Assembly (NCBI RefSeq): GCF_022809355.1
Contig: NZ_JAKZMM010000009.1
Location: forward strand, 1 to 64,000
Direction of reading: 5' to 3'
DNA from: Parabacteroides faecalis
GTDB lineage: Bacteria; Bacteroidota; Bacteroidia; Bacteroidales; Tannerellaceae
Length of the DNA stretch: 64,000 bases
The translations under genes and the position numbers were made by a program. The notes under the pieces were generated by a model. That model saw nothing but the letters and a program-made list of their open reading frames with translations, made no database searches and was not told the DNA's origin. Of this stretch, positions 10,401-19,014 are shown one piece after another. Each line of letters starts with the position of its first letter. Positions within the stretch are counted from its first letter, which is position 1.

Positions 10401-10828
10401 ATTTTCTTACCACTTTGGGCTACAGCAGGAACAGCCATTACCTCTTTATCCGATACCTTGATCAGGATTTGCTTGTCGATAATCTGGTAATTGTACCCTG
10501 TGTTTTGCAAGACTTGTGCCAATACATCTTCTATGCTGGCGTTGTTGGCACTGACACTCACCTTTTGTTTTACATTAATCTGGTTATCGTTGAAGAAGAA
10601 TGTAAAGTCGCTTTTCTTTTCAATTTCCTTGAAAACTTCGCTGATGCTGCTGTTCTGCTTGTGGATTGAAAACTTCAAACTCTGTGCATACGTTGAAGCA
10701 GAGATGGAACAAACAGCCAATAAATTACACAAAGACGTAACTTTCATGATACGGATTGTTTTTGTTAACAGCGGGACACGACGATCCCTGTCATTTTTTT
10801 TCATACTTTTGTATTGTTTTTGATACAT
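7418..10828 (-). CDS. SusC-like TonB-dependent transporter with STN signalling domain
   Basis: This 1136-aa outer-membrane receptor has a long N-terminal extension; the actual signal peptide is probably MKVTSLCNLLAVCSISA, from Met28. It continues with an STN (secretin/TonB short N-terminal) domain around residues 50-125, a carboxypeptidase-regulatory-like beta domain (GKKITGTVLDATGMPVIGAN), a TonB box region (ALDELVVVGYGTQ), a plug (VDGIEADFNYIDPNQIESI) and a beta-barrel ending in RTLSVGVNVSF. STN transmits substrate occupancy to FecR and an ECF sigma factor, both encoded just upstream (10963 and 12113). It is followed 14 bp later by its SusD partner, which is frameshifted. The regulatory-like domain is almost identical in protein to that of the second SusC at 15378. 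Confidence 0.93.
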   Translation of the reverse strand: MYQKQYKSMKKNDRDRRVPLLTKTIRIMKVTSLCNLLAVCSISASTYAQSLKFSIHKQNSSISEVFKEIEKKSDFTFFFNDNQINVKQKVSVSANNASIEDVLAQVLQNTGYNYQIIDKQILIKVSDKEVMAVPAVAQSGKKITGTVLDATGMPVIGANVMVKGTTNGTITDMDGKFSLDVEEGATLVVSYIGFANQEIKVGKQTNLSIALKEDSKALDELVVVGYGTQKKGNLTGSIASVKTEELTVAPVASSINSLGGRLPGLVSQQLSGQPGADQASIKIRGFADNAIWIVDGIEADFNYIDPNQIESISILKDGSASIYGARAGNGVILVTTKRGTIQKPTVTVNSSVTFQGITTMPKPVSSGDYATLKREEWLQAGNPESTAPFTEDQIKKYYAGNDPQYPNTDWYDELIRNWAPQQQHNISVRGGSDKIKYYGFLGYMNQETVWKQNGGNYSRYNLQSNIDAKITDNLSMQFDIALMKSDNMTTARSQANAGVWNDLWNTLPIYPAHLPDPGKVSYANGMGVGGAHVTSNTELSGYVNTKKMNIRATISLKYDFGKWIKGLSAKAFVNYYDDVNYDKKFNRPVAFYRYDVASDTYISSGAFGTQAQMSQRHDHNTMLTRQFSLNYDNVLADDHALQVLALYEAIDYNGNWLSASRDEFLTPALEEIFVGSTETMKNDGASSEMGRMSFVGKINYTYKNKYLLETTLRADASAKFAPGHRWGVFPSASLGWRISEESFMDNTKSVLDDLKLRASYGRSGNDAVGNFQYLSGYKLNGYYLLGDKSMSGIITTGLANPDLTWEKFEIWNVGMDYSFKNRLVYGEADAFYRKRSGIPATRTASTSPSFGASFPAENLNSMNDRGFELSIGSSKSYEDFSFDVSGNISWSRAKWDHYEEQTYTDPDQIRINKVSGQWTDRTFGYISDGLFTSQEEIDNLPFDQDNQGNASLRPGDIRYVDVNGDKVLDWRDQVEIGKGTVPHWMYGFNLNFKYKDFDLSALFQGAFGYNTMVSLYHETLNYPQEVFDMRWTEENNDANALYPRLGGASTNGYTSDYFYKKAGYLRLKSLAFGYTLPKDICRRLFMQQCRIYFAGTNLLTFNKLGKYHIDPEAPSGQGGWYYPQQRTLSVGVNVSF

Positions 10829-10962
10829 AAATTAGACTTGCCACTGGCTTGGACTCCGTTTGGCAAGCTTGTGTTTCTTAAACTCTCAGATTGAACGGGA
10901 GGTACTTGCCGGTATCTTCCGTTTCTTTCAGGTTAACTTCTTACTCCTTTCTCATAGGCATT

Positions 10963-11931
10963 TCATTTTATTCTGGTTAATATATAGCTTTCATCTGTAT
11001 TCTTTTTGTATTGCAAGGGTGCCGATTGACGCATGATAAACAGGATTACGTCCAACGATTCATCACGTACTTTAAACGTGAAACGATAGTTGTTCAACAG
11101 GCTTTCTTCACATTGAATCTTCCGTCCATACCAACGTTCCAAACGTGGAATGATCATAGCCAGATTCTCATTTTCGAATGACAAGACTCCAGTTCTCCAC
11201 GAAGTATATTTATCAGCTTCGATCTGCCCAACTTCTACTTTATGGGTATTCTTATGCCAAATCAGTCGTTCATCCGGACTCATGATCTGTTCTTTTACCA
11301 CTTTCTTATCCCGTTCAAAACCGACCTTGATTTTTCCATTCACCAAGATGGCTTCCATATCCTCCGAGTCTTCGTAATTAAACAGTTCGAAAGCCGTACC
11401 CAAAGCTTCTACCTGTACATCATTCATCTGTACCCGGAAAGGTTTGGAGGGATCTTTCGCTACATCGAAAAAGGCTTGACCTTCCAAGCGGACATTCCGG
11501 CTGTCGGTTCTAAACTCCGATGGATATTCCAACCGGCTACCAGGTCCTAAACAGACATGGGTTCCATCAGGTAATTGGATTTTCTCCAGATTCTGAATAC
11601 CGGAAGTAACCACATAAACCGGTGCGGCAGTCTTCTGACTCCACAAATAGGTAATTCCACTCAAAGCAATGACAAGCAAGATAGATGCCGCCACACTATA
11701 CCATTTATAAAAATAAGACTTCCAAGGTTTATTCTTTTGACCGGTCTGTTGCCGAATACCGGCCCACAGTTGATCAGGGTTTACCTCCTGACTCCTGTCT
11801 GATGCCTGTTCCCATTGTTGAAGCCAGATCTGTTCCATTTCCGGACTTTGAGACAGCCTTGCTTTCTCTTCTTCGGATAATGTCCCGGACAACAATTTCT
11901 GGACTATATGTTTTTTCTCTTGTATATTCAT
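10963..11931 (-). CDS. FecR-type anti-sigma factor
   Basis: This inner-membrane regulator of 322 aa has a cytoplasmic N-terminal part of about 80 residues that would bind the ECF sigma factor. One membrane segment follows (SVAASILLVIALSGITYLW), then a periplasmic FecR domain with LPDGTHVCLGPGSRLEYPSEF and VRLEGQAFFDVAKDPSKPFRV, and a C-terminal DUF4974-like part ending YKKNTDESYILTRIK. It lies between the SusC transporter (134 bp downstream) and the divergently transcribed ECF sigma gene. It would keep the sigma factor inactive until the STN domain of SusC signals through it. Confidence 0.9.
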   Translation of the reverse strand: MNIQEKKHIVQKLLSGTLSEEEKARLSQSPEMEQIWLQQWEQASDRSQEVNPDQLWAGIRQQTGQKNKPWKSYFYKWYSVAASILLVIALSGITYLWSQKTAAPVYVVTSGIQNLEKIQLPDGTHVCLGPGSRLEYPSEFRTDSRNVRLEGQAFFDVAKDPSKPFRVQMNDVQVEALGTAFELFNYEDSEDMEAILVNGKIKVGFERDKKVVKEQIMSPDERLIWHKNTHKVEVGQIEADKYTSWRTGVLSFENENLAMIIPRLERWYGRKIQCEESLLNNYRFTFKVRDESLDVILFIMRQSAPLQYKKNTDESYILTRIK

Positions 11932-12018
11932 ACTTTTTTCGCCTTTACTAATAAATACACGCGATATCCTATCTTCCCCCTATTCCCGATTAAAAAAATG
12001 CGTTTTTTTTCAATAGTA

Positions 12019-12049
12019 TTGGCAAGAAATGTCTTTTTATCTATTTTTG
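12019..12049 (+). promoter_or_regulatory. Bacteroidetes-type promoter of the ECF sigma gene
   Basis: TTGG at 12019-12022 is followed after 19 bp by TATTTTTG at 12042-12049, matching the TTTG (-33) and TAnnTTTG (-7) pattern of the Bacteroidetes housekeeping sigma factor. Because it lies downstream of an ATG at 12029, it argues for a later translation start at 12113. Confidence 0.55.
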
Positions 12050-12112
12050 TTGAAAAACGAAACAATAAAAGTTAAGGATAACAACTTGCAAAGTTGCAAC
12101 AACAATAGATTG

Positions 12113-12676
12113 GTGGATCAAGAAAAAGAACTCATAATTGCCCTGAAACAAGGAAACGAAAAGGCTTTCAATATCCTCTATAAACAATATTGGAAGCAGG
12201 TTTACAATTTCTGCCGGCTATATCTGACGAATACGGAAGAAGCCGAAGAAGTTGTACAGGATGTTTTTGTCCGTTTATGGCAATCCCGTGATTTCTTACG
12301 GGAAAATGATAATTTTAAGGGTTTGTTATTCATCATTTCACGCAATCTGGTTTTTAACCAAACCCGCAAAAGCTTTAACCATGATTTCTATACGCTTTCA
12401 CTTTTGGAGGCGTTGGAGAATATGCCAGAAGAAAACAGTTATGACATCGAAAAAGAATTGGAAGCAAAAGATTTAAGTGCTTACATTGACCTGCTGATAG
12501 CCGAATTGCCTCCGCAACGACAGAAAATATTCCATCTCAGCAGAAAGGAACATAAAAGTTATAAAGAAATAGCAGACCTGATGCACCTGTCGGAAAAGAC
12601 AGTCGAACATCAGGTCTCTGAAGCGTTGAAGTTTTTACGCAAACATATTACCCTCCTGGTTATCTTCCTGAATTAG
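12113..12676 (+). CDS. ECF sigma-70 factor
   Basis: From the GTG at 12113 the product is about 187 aa, normal for an ECF sigma factor. The frame is open further upstream to an ATG at 12029, but the promoter-like TATTTTTG falls inside that extension. Region 2 shows GNEKAFNILYKQYWKQVYNF and EEAEEVVQDVFVRLWQ. Region 4 shows LPPQRQKIFHLSRKEHKSYKEIA with the helix-turn-helix YKEIADLMHLSEKTVEHQVS. It is divergent from fecR, its likely partner, and would switch on the SusCD locus. Its 3' end overlaps the convergent phosphodiesterase gene by 17 bp. Confidence 0.9.
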   Translation: MDQEKELIIALKQGNEKAFNILYKQYWKQVYNFCRLYLTNTEEAEEVVQDVFVRLWQSRDFLRENDNFKGLLFIISRNLVFNQTRKSFNHDFYTLSLLEALENMPEENSYDIEKELEAKDLSAYIDLLIAELPPQRQKIFHLSRKEHKSYKEIADLMHLSEKTVEHQVSEALKFLRKHITLLVIFLN

Positions 12677-13706
12677 CAGTAAGCCCGAAAGTGACCAATA
12701 AGCCTTTATGATCTGTAGGCCAAACAGCCAATGGGGTGATAAAACGATCTTTGGAAGTTTCCTTGATACGCTGGCTTTTACAAATACTTCCTTCCGGGCC
12801 AAAAATAACCGCATCTTTTACAGACAGTCCTTCTGCAGGATAATAGAATATATAATCAATGCGATCTCTTTCATCCGCTTTAGGAGCCCAAGTCAACTTA
12901 TTAACCGGGATCAAGGGATTGTCTGCAGGGAAAGTGAAACCCGGATAAGCTAAAACATCCGGATAAACTTCACGGTATGTATCTATAAATCCGTTATTAT
13001 CCAGAATAAGCGGAACAGTCCAAGGAATAATCAAACCGTGATGATCATACAAGTCCTTGGTCTCGCGTATCCAGTCCAGATGAGATGGTTCATTAAAATC
13101 CCCACCTAAAACAACAATTCTTCCGGCTGCAATATCTTCTTTCGCAGCAGTCACAAAGTTCCGAATCGCATCGTCCCGCAAAGATGCATCATTGACTGCC
13201 AAAACTTCCTGAACGGTTTCCGGTATAGGAATTTCCTTCCAGGTAGAACCATCATACCCTCTTACATTATAATAAGCGTCGCTCAGATAATCCAAATGGG
13301 CCGTATATACGGCTATTTCCCGACCATATATAGAAGAAACCAAACGATAAATACTTCCATGGTCATCCTTCAAAGGGAAAACCGTCGTTGAATCGGTTAT
13401 CGGATATTTACTTAAAAGTCCAGAATCATTGCTGTAAAAAGAATAATATGTTTCTCCCTTCTGAGATAAAGACCGTACAATCCGATCACAAAAACGGGTT
13501 TGGTTATAATTTCTCACCTCACTAAACGTTACGAAATCAGGTTTCAAGCGGACTATCTCATTAACTATAGCCTCATAGCCTCCTTCTACTACGGTTCCTT
13601 CCTGCCATATATTCCATTGCAGAACCGTAAATTCCTTATCTCCTTTCCCATAGATTGAAAAAGGGAATAGCAAACACAATACACAAACAATCCAGTTTTT
13701 CATCAT
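12660..13706 (-). CDS. Exported endonuclease/exonuclease/phosphatase-family hydrolase
   Basis: The 348-aa protein has a signal peptide (MKNWIVCVLCLLFPFSIYG). EEP-fold motifs appear in order: LQWNIW near residue 31, the metal-binding Glu in FVTFSEVRN near 60, AVYTAHLDY, VVLGGDFNEPSH with the catalytic Asp and Asn near 205, DRIDYIFYY, and the final WPTDHKGLLVTF. The family cleaves phosphodiester bonds in nucleic acids, sphingomyelin or inositol phosphates; the substrate cannot be read from sequence. It follows susD of locus 2 but has its own promoter-like box and a terminator before it, so it may be regulated separately. The start could be either of two adjacent ATGs. Confidence 0.85.
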   Translation of the reverse strand: MMKNWIVCVLCLLFPFSIYGKGDKEFTVLQWNIWQEGTVVEGGYEAIVNEIVRLKPDFVTFSEVRNYNQTRFCDRIVRSLSQKGETYYSFYSNDSGLLSKYPITDSTTVFPLKDDHGSIYRLVSSIYGREIAVYTAHLDYLSDAYYNVRGYDGSTWKEIPIPETVQEVLAVNDASLRDDAIRNFVTAAKEDIAAGRIVVLGGDFNEPSHLDWIRETKDLYDHHGLIIPWTVPLILDNNGFIDTYREVYPDVLAYPGFTFPADNPLIPVNKLTWAPKADERDRIDYIFYYPAEGLSVKDAVIFGPEGSICKSQRIKETSKDRFITPLAVWPTDHKGLLVTFGLTANSGR

Positions 13707-13748
13707 TTACCTTATCTATTTTAGTATTAAAACTCTATACATTGTCCA

Positions 13749-13756
13749 CAAATGTA
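13749..13756 (-). promoter_or_regulatory. -7 box for the EEP-family gene
   Basis: On the minus strand the box reads TACATTTG, 43 bp before the ATG at 13706, with a TTTG at 13776-13773 that is somewhat closer than usual (16 bp). It lies downstream of the hairpin at 13778-13820, so it would give an independent transcript. Confidence 0.4.
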
Positions 13757-13777
13757 CATCTTTCTTCTAAAACAAAC

Positions 13778-13820
13778 AGAGGCACAAATCTTCATTTTCA
13801 CAAATAAAAGACTGTGCCTC
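13778..13820 (-). terminator. Terminator after the second susD
   Basis: GAGGCACA on the minus strand pairs with TGTGCCTC across a loop of about 26 nt. A T-rich stretch (TGTTTGTTTT) follows. It is placed 33 bp after the susD stop. Confidence 0.5.
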
Positions 13821-13852
13821 CATTTACTGTATGTCATTCAATAACAATTCTC

Positions 13853-15367
13853 TTATTTCAGAAGCCACATAACATCATTAGGTGTATCATTTCCTCCGAA
13901 CTGGCGATCAATAGCTTCTTCGATATGTTCTCTGTTACGCGAATATTCATCTTCCGGATACATCCACCGTAACGGTAATTGATCTTTTACTTCATTCATA
14001 TTAGTCTGCGGATCAATAGGAATTTCAGGAAGACCTGTTCTGCGATAATCATAATAAGAGTTGAAAGCCAACTGGAATACTGAACCAATAAATTTCTGTT
14101 CGATAATTTGTTCAAGACCTTTATTGGCGTCAAAAGCTGCTTTTCCCTGTAAATATTGATCTATATACGCATCGTCAATTTCTACCTGATGACGATATTC
14201 TGCAGGCGTATATTCTGCCGTAAACTTCATAGCAGCCCGAACACCATTTTCATAATGATCTTTAGCAGACTGCGGAGTCTTCCAGCCTCGTAAGGCTGCC
14301 TCAGCCAGTACAAACTGAATTTCTGAATATGCAATAAATTTGACCGGCTCACCTTCTGCTACCCGGTGATAACGTCTGTTTATGGCAGAATGAAGTCCCT
14401 GCGCACATTCGTCCTGCACAGTACCATATACTAATACCGGATTTACACCACTGTAAGCATCAAATGAATCTTCTCCCTTTGACGCCAAGGCTTCTGCCGG
14501 TTCTGCATAATAAAATAAGCGTCTGTCGTCTAAGTTTTTCATCATATCCACAATGAATGAAGTCATAAACGGATAAGTCCAATAGTTCTGTTTTTCCCAA
14601 TAAAATGGATACCATTGAGCACTTTTATCCGCAGAATAAACGCGTTGATAACTTTCGGCCTCGGAAGCAAACAGAGGACGGGAAGCCATCTCTTCAAACA
14701 TCTGACGGACATTGATACTTCCTACATTCTCCTTTTTACTTAACATATTAAGTACCCGTAAAGAAAAACTGTTTACTGCTTTTTGCCATAAGAAAGGATC
14801 ACCATTATATACCGGATCTCCGTCCAAAGTTGAGGCTTCTGCAAATAAATCAGAAGCTTTTCTCAGATCATTTAGTATGGTCTCAAAAACGGATTCTTGC
14901 GTATCATATTTAGGAGCATAGATAGCATCTGATTCTCCTTTTCCTGCTTCAGAACAAGGAATGTCTCCTAACGCCATCGTCATGTCATACAGTACATACG
15001 AACGTACAAACAAATTCAGCGCTTCATAAGCTTTCTTCTCTTCTTCCGGCATGGATTCATCGGCATCTGCAATTTCTTTCATTTTGTTTGCATCTGTCAG
15101 GGTGGAATAATCTCCAAAATCCGTTCTTTCAAATTTATTATACAGATACCATTCCATATGTTCGGTAGAAGTTGTCTGCTTAACTAACCAGGAATCAGAC
15201 AAGAACCATTTTCCCGTAGAACTCTCTGTCGTATTTAAAATGATCTGGGTTGCCAAAAATGATGGCGATACAGAAGTCGGAGTATCCGGATTGGTATTGA
15301 TCTCATCAAAATCTCCACAAGAAACGAGAGATAACAGAGACAAAGCAAATAAATATATCTTTTTCAT
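13853..15367 (-). CDS. SusD-like lipoprotein of locus 2
   Basis: The 504-aa surface lipoprotein has a signal ending LLSLVSCGDFDEINTNPD (Cys17). The N-terminus INTNPDTPTSVSPSFLATQII, the FVRSYVLYDMTMALGDIPCSEA segment and the end FNSYYDYRRTGLPEIPI are typical of the SusD-like_2 branch (PF12771). Members form the lid of the SusC transporter and bind glycan or other substrates. It is 10 bp downstream of its susC, so the two are co-transcribed. Members of this branch occur in loci for diverse substrates, and nothing here names the ligand. Confidence 0.92.
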   Translation of the reverse strand: MKKIYLFALSLLSLVSCGDFDEINTNPDTPTSVSPSFLATQIILNTTESSTGKWFLSDSWLVKQTTSTEHMEWYLYNKFERTDFGDYSTLTDANKMKEIADADESMPEEEKKAYEALNLFVRSYVLYDMTMALGDIPCSEAGKGESDAIYAPKYDTQESVFETILNDLRKASDLFAEASTLDGDPVYNGDPFLWQKAVNSFSLRVLNMLSKKENVGSINVRQMFEEMASRPLFASEAESYQRVYSADKSAQWYPFYWEKQNYWTYPFMTSFIVDMMKNLDDRRLFYYAEPAEALASKGEDSFDAYSGVNPVLVYGTVQDECAQGLHSAINRRYHRVAEGEPVKFIAYSEIQFVLAEAALRGWKTPQSAKDHYENGVRAAMKFTAEYTPAEYRHQVEIDDAYIDQYLQGKAAFDANKGLEQIIEQKFIGSVFQLAFNSYYDYRRTGLPEIPIDPQTNMNEVKDQLPLRWMYPEDEYSRNREHIEEAIDRQFGGNDTPNDVMWLLK

Positions 15368-15377
15368 AAGTCTATCA

Positions 15378-18300
15378 TTACAATGTTAAGTTAATATTAA
15401 AACCTACGTAACGAGAAGTAGGCGTATTCAGGTTCTCTTTTCCTCTATCCGGATCAGAGAAACGGAATTCTTTAGTCCATAACAACAAGTTTTGTCCTAC
15501 AATACCAATACGCATATTCTTACATAAGATTTTCTGGGCGATATTAGATGGCAATGTATAGTTCAATGCAACCTCTCTCAACTTGATGAATGTTCCATCC
15601 AAAATATTCTGACGGGCGTTATGGTCCCATGGGTTCTCATTATAGATCTGCGTATAGTTCTGATAAGAAACCGGGACATTATTCGGAGCAAAGACTCTTG
15701 TATCTTCAATCACATTACCGTAAGGATCATAAGTTGCGGATCCGCTTACTACCATTGATCCTTGTCCTACATAGTTTTGCAACCCATTAACGACTTCATC
15801 ATATCTCCACTGGTTATCACTATCAGGATGAGCTCCGGAATTCCACATGGCCTGTTCCGTCCAAGAATACATCAATCCTCCGATACGTCCATCAATTGAG
15901 ATACTCAGGTCAAAGTTCTTATAGTTAAATGTATTTGTCCAACCCAATATACATTTGGGATCACTATATCCCATTACTGTCTGATATTTGTTCTTGACAG
16001 GCAAACCGGCCTGGTGAACAATATTGCCCTCGTGATCTCTTTCCCAGTCTGTGATAAAATATTTATCATAACGTTCTCCCTCTTGTATTCTAGGATCCTT
16101 TGAACTGTGTATCGGGTCCATCTTATGATAATACCAGTGCCAAAAAGATAAATTGAAGGCACTTTCCCATGAGAAATCCTTATTTACAATCGGTTTACCA
16201 CCAAGTGTAAATTCCATACCTTTCTGTTTTAATTCTTCGGATGTATTGGTAATCATACTACTGAAACCAGACGCCTGAGAAATACTTGCTTCGATCAAGC
16301 GGTCATATCTTAATCGAGTAAAATAGGTATAATCAAATGACAACCGGTTATCAAAGAATCTGAAATTCGTACCAAATTCATAAGAAGTTTCTGTTTCCGG
16401 TTTGATATTCGCATCGCGAATCTTAGTCGGGTAAGTGGCTGTTGAAAATCCATTCCAGACATCTGTACTTACATTGAAAACCCGGTTGATCTCATATACA
16501 TCCAAATCTTTCTTTGCAACAGTCCAAGAAGCACGGATTTTCCAGAAATCCAGAATATCTTCTATCGGATTGAAAAACGCTGTAGGCAAAATACTTCCCG
16601 ATACAGAGGGATAAAAATATGATCTGGAATCTGCCGGTAAGGAAGAAGACCAGTCATTACGTCCTGTAACATCCACAAAGACACCATTTTTCCAAGAAAG
16701 TCCTGCTTTTCCATAAACACTATATAAAGCTTTCTCACTGACTGTCTTACTTACTCCTGCTCTTTCTACCGAAGCATTTAATGAATAGAATCCGGGAATA
16801 GACAAACCGCCTCTTGTATTTGCATACAGACTTTCGTTTTTATACCAATACGATGACAAACCGGCAATAAAGTTCAATGAAAAATCTTTCCAGGCATAAT
16901 CACCTTTCACGATCAAATCATTGTTAAAGCTTGATCCCTTATAGAGATTATAAGCATAATATCCTCTTTTTTCTCCACTGTCACCTACGGATTGTCTTTT
17001 TTCCTCACCGTTATTGTAATTATCAAAACCAGAACGCAACATGACAGACAAATTATCGAATATATCATAAGTCATCGTCAAGCTTGTATTCAATAAGTTA
17101 TTATCTTCTTTATTGATGCGTTCATACATAATGTAATAAGGATTATCATACCAAGCCTTAAAGGGCCAGTTCTGTTCTTGATCTTTTACTTTCCAATAAT
17201 CCTTAAAATCACGTATATCATATTCGGTACCACCCCAGATCAGCATATTATAGAGAATGTTACCTCCTCCATAATCGACTTTCGGCATATTCGGCGCCAG
17301 TTCCTTTTTATACGAGAAACTTGCGTCCAGTTTAAACTTATTGTAAGTAATGTTACCGCTACTATTTACAATAAACTTATCCAATTTCGAATTAGGATAC
17401 TGCCCATTTTGATGAACATGAGTTGCAGACACACGATATCCGCCCAATTTCCCTGCCTGGGAAATATTGACGTTCGTATTAGTCACTAAGCTGGAACGCA
17501 AGAAATTCTTGATATTATCTCCTCCTTTAGACAGTAAAGGCATTACTTTCATTTCTTTCGTTATCGGATCATATTGCTCAACTTCATGTCCGTCCATATA
17601 GTCACCCCAGACATTCCCGCTGTTGTATTCCAATATACCATAATTACCAGTACTGTAGGAGTGCTGAGCTTCCGGCATTTTCAGATAACCGGCACTGAAC
17701 ATGGTATTGTTTGATACATTTACAGTCAGTGCACCTTCTTCATTGGCTTTCTTTGTGGTTATCATAATCGCACCGGCACGACCACGAACTCCGTACAATG
17801 CGGATGCTGTAGCACCTTTCAATACGTCTATACTCTCTATATCTTCCGCACTGATATCACTCATACTCATATTACCATAAGCGACACCATCAATTACAAT
17901 CAATGGAGATTCACCACGTAACTTTAATTCTGGTGATTCAGAAATTTCAGAACTATTATTAATCTGCAATCCGGAAATCTTACCTGTCAAGCTGCTGGCT
18001 ACGTTTACCCCTTTTACCACAGACAAATCTTCACCCGATACCTTTTGTACAGAGTAACCCAATGCCTTTTCTTCACGTTTAATACCCAAGGCTGTAACGA
18101 CCAATTCATCCAATGCTTCTGCATCTTCTTTCATGGCTATAGACAGATTTGTTTGGTTGCCGACTTTTATTTCTTGGTTACTAAATCCGATATAAGAAAC
18201 AACTAAAATTGCACCTTCTTCTACATCCAATGAAAATTTACCGTCCATATCGGTAATGGTTCCGTTGGTTGTTCCTTTTACCATCACATTGGCTCCGATT

Positions 18301-18758
18301 ACCGGCATACCGGTTGCATCCAATACTGTACCGGTGATTTTCTTCCCGGATTGTTGAACAAGAGGCAGAGTTTCATTTCTCTTCGACAGGACAATACGAT
18401 TATCTACCACCTGGTAAACAATATCCGTACCGTCAAAAACGGCATCCAGAATCTTGAAAATATTCGTTTCGTTCATAGAAACAGATACCCGTCGGTTTAG
18501 ATCTACATGACGGTTATTATAGAAAAACGAGAACTCTGTCTTGCTTTCTATCTGTTGAAGCACATCTCCCACGGTCTGATTTTCTACATGCAGACTGACT
18601 GTCGTTGTTTGTGCATACGTGTTGGTTGCCTGTACTAATCCTGCTGATCCGATCAGGCAAGCGAAAAATAAGGATTTCATAATAATCGGTGTTTTCTTAA
18701 AAGTCGCGTGCGGTGACTTTGCAGCCCATAATAAGGGCGTTATACAATTTTTTTGCAT
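15378..18758 (-). CDS. SusC-like TonB-dependent transporter of locus 2 with STN domain
   Basis: The 1126-aa receptor has a signal region around MKSLFFACLIGSAGLVQA, preceded by an N-terminal extension of about 26 residues as in the first SusC. The STN domain follows (TTTVSLHVENQTVGDVLQQI to about residue 125), then the carboxypeptidase-regulatory-like domain, the TonB box region (ALDELVVTALGIKREEKALG), a plug (VIDGVAYGNMSMSDISAEDI) and a barrel ending RYVGFNINLTL. The variant VVTALGIKREEKALGYSVQ is the common SusC subtype paired with SusD-like_2 partners. FecR is encoded 256 bp upstream, but no sigma factor is nearby. Confidence 0.93.
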   Translation of the reverse strand: MQKNCITPLLWAAKSPHATFKKTPIIMKSLFFACLIGSAGLVQATNTYAQTTTVSLHVENQTVGDVLQQIESKTEFSFFYNNRHVDLNRRVSVSMNETNIFKILDAVFDGTDIVYQVVDNRIVLSKRNETLPLVQQSGKKITGTVLDATGMPVIGANVMVKGTTNGTITDMDGKFSLDVEEGAILVVSYIGFSNQEIKVGNQTNLSIAMKEDAEALDELVVTALGIKREEKALGYSVQKVSGEDLSVVKGVNVASSLTGKISGLQINNSSEISESPELKLRGESPLIVIDGVAYGNMSMSDISAEDIESIDVLKGATASALYGVRGRAGAIMITTKKANEEGALTVNVSNNTMFSAGYLKMPEAQHSYSTGNYGILEYNSGNVWGDYMDGHEVEQYDPITKEMKVMPLLSKGGDNIKNFLRSSLVTNTNVNISQAGKLGGYRVSATHVHQNGQYPNSKLDKFIVNSSGNITYNKFKLDASFSYKKELAPNMPKVDYGGGNILYNMLIWGGTEYDIRDFKDYWKVKDQEQNWPFKAWYDNPYYIMYERINKEDNNLLNTSLTMTYDIFDNLSVMLRSGFDNYNNGEEKRQSVGDSGEKRGYYAYNLYKGSSFNNDLIVKGDYAWKDFSLNFIAGLSSYWYKNESLYANTRGGLSIPGFYSLNASVERAGVSKTVSEKALYSVYGKAGLSWKNGVFVDVTGRNDWSSSLPADSRSYFYPSVSGSILPTAFFNPIEDILDFWKIRASWTVAKKDLDVYEINRVFNVSTDVWNGFSTATYPTKIRDANIKPETETSYEFGTNFRFFDNRLSFDYTYFTRLRYDRLIEASISQASGFSSMITNTSEELKQKGMEFTLGGKPIVNKDFSWESAFNLSFWHWYYHKMDPIHSSKDPRIQEGERYDKYFITDWERDHEGNIVHQAGLPVKNKYQTVMGYSDPKCILGWTNTFNYKNFDLSISIDGRIGGLMYSWTEQAMWNSGAHPDSDNQWRYDEVVNGLQNYVGQGSMVVSGSATYDPYGNVIEDTRVFAPNNVPVSYQNYTQIYNENPWDHNARQNILDGTFIKLREVALNYTLPSNIAQKILCKNMRIGIVGQNLLLWTKEFRFSDPDRGKENLNTPTSRYVGFNINLTL

Positions 18759-18837
18759 AAATTTGTTGTGTTTTTGTGTAAAAAATGATGGTTAGGTTTG
18801 TCGCCAAACAAACCGGTTAATGAATTCATTTCATGCG

Positions 18838-18862
18838 GGGGAATAACGTCAATTATTTCCCC
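18838..18862 (-). promoter_or_regulatory. Hairpin between fecR and susC of locus 2
   Basis: GGGGAATAA and TTATTTCCCC pair across a 6-nt loop, with one bulged base, in the 256-bp gap before susC. There is no T-run after it, so it could be a leader structure or a processing site. Nothing else was recognised in the gap. Confidence 0.3.
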
Positions 18863-19014
18863 GTGTGTTTTTATGTAGGTTCTCTTTCCATGATATGTTT
18901 ATTTAAGATTATTATTACGTCTTTTGTTCTCGTTTTCTTATAAGACAAGCGAGAGAAAGAGATTCCTAAACGAAAAGACGATTTTTTATATAATTTTTTT
19001 CGAATACGGTTATT

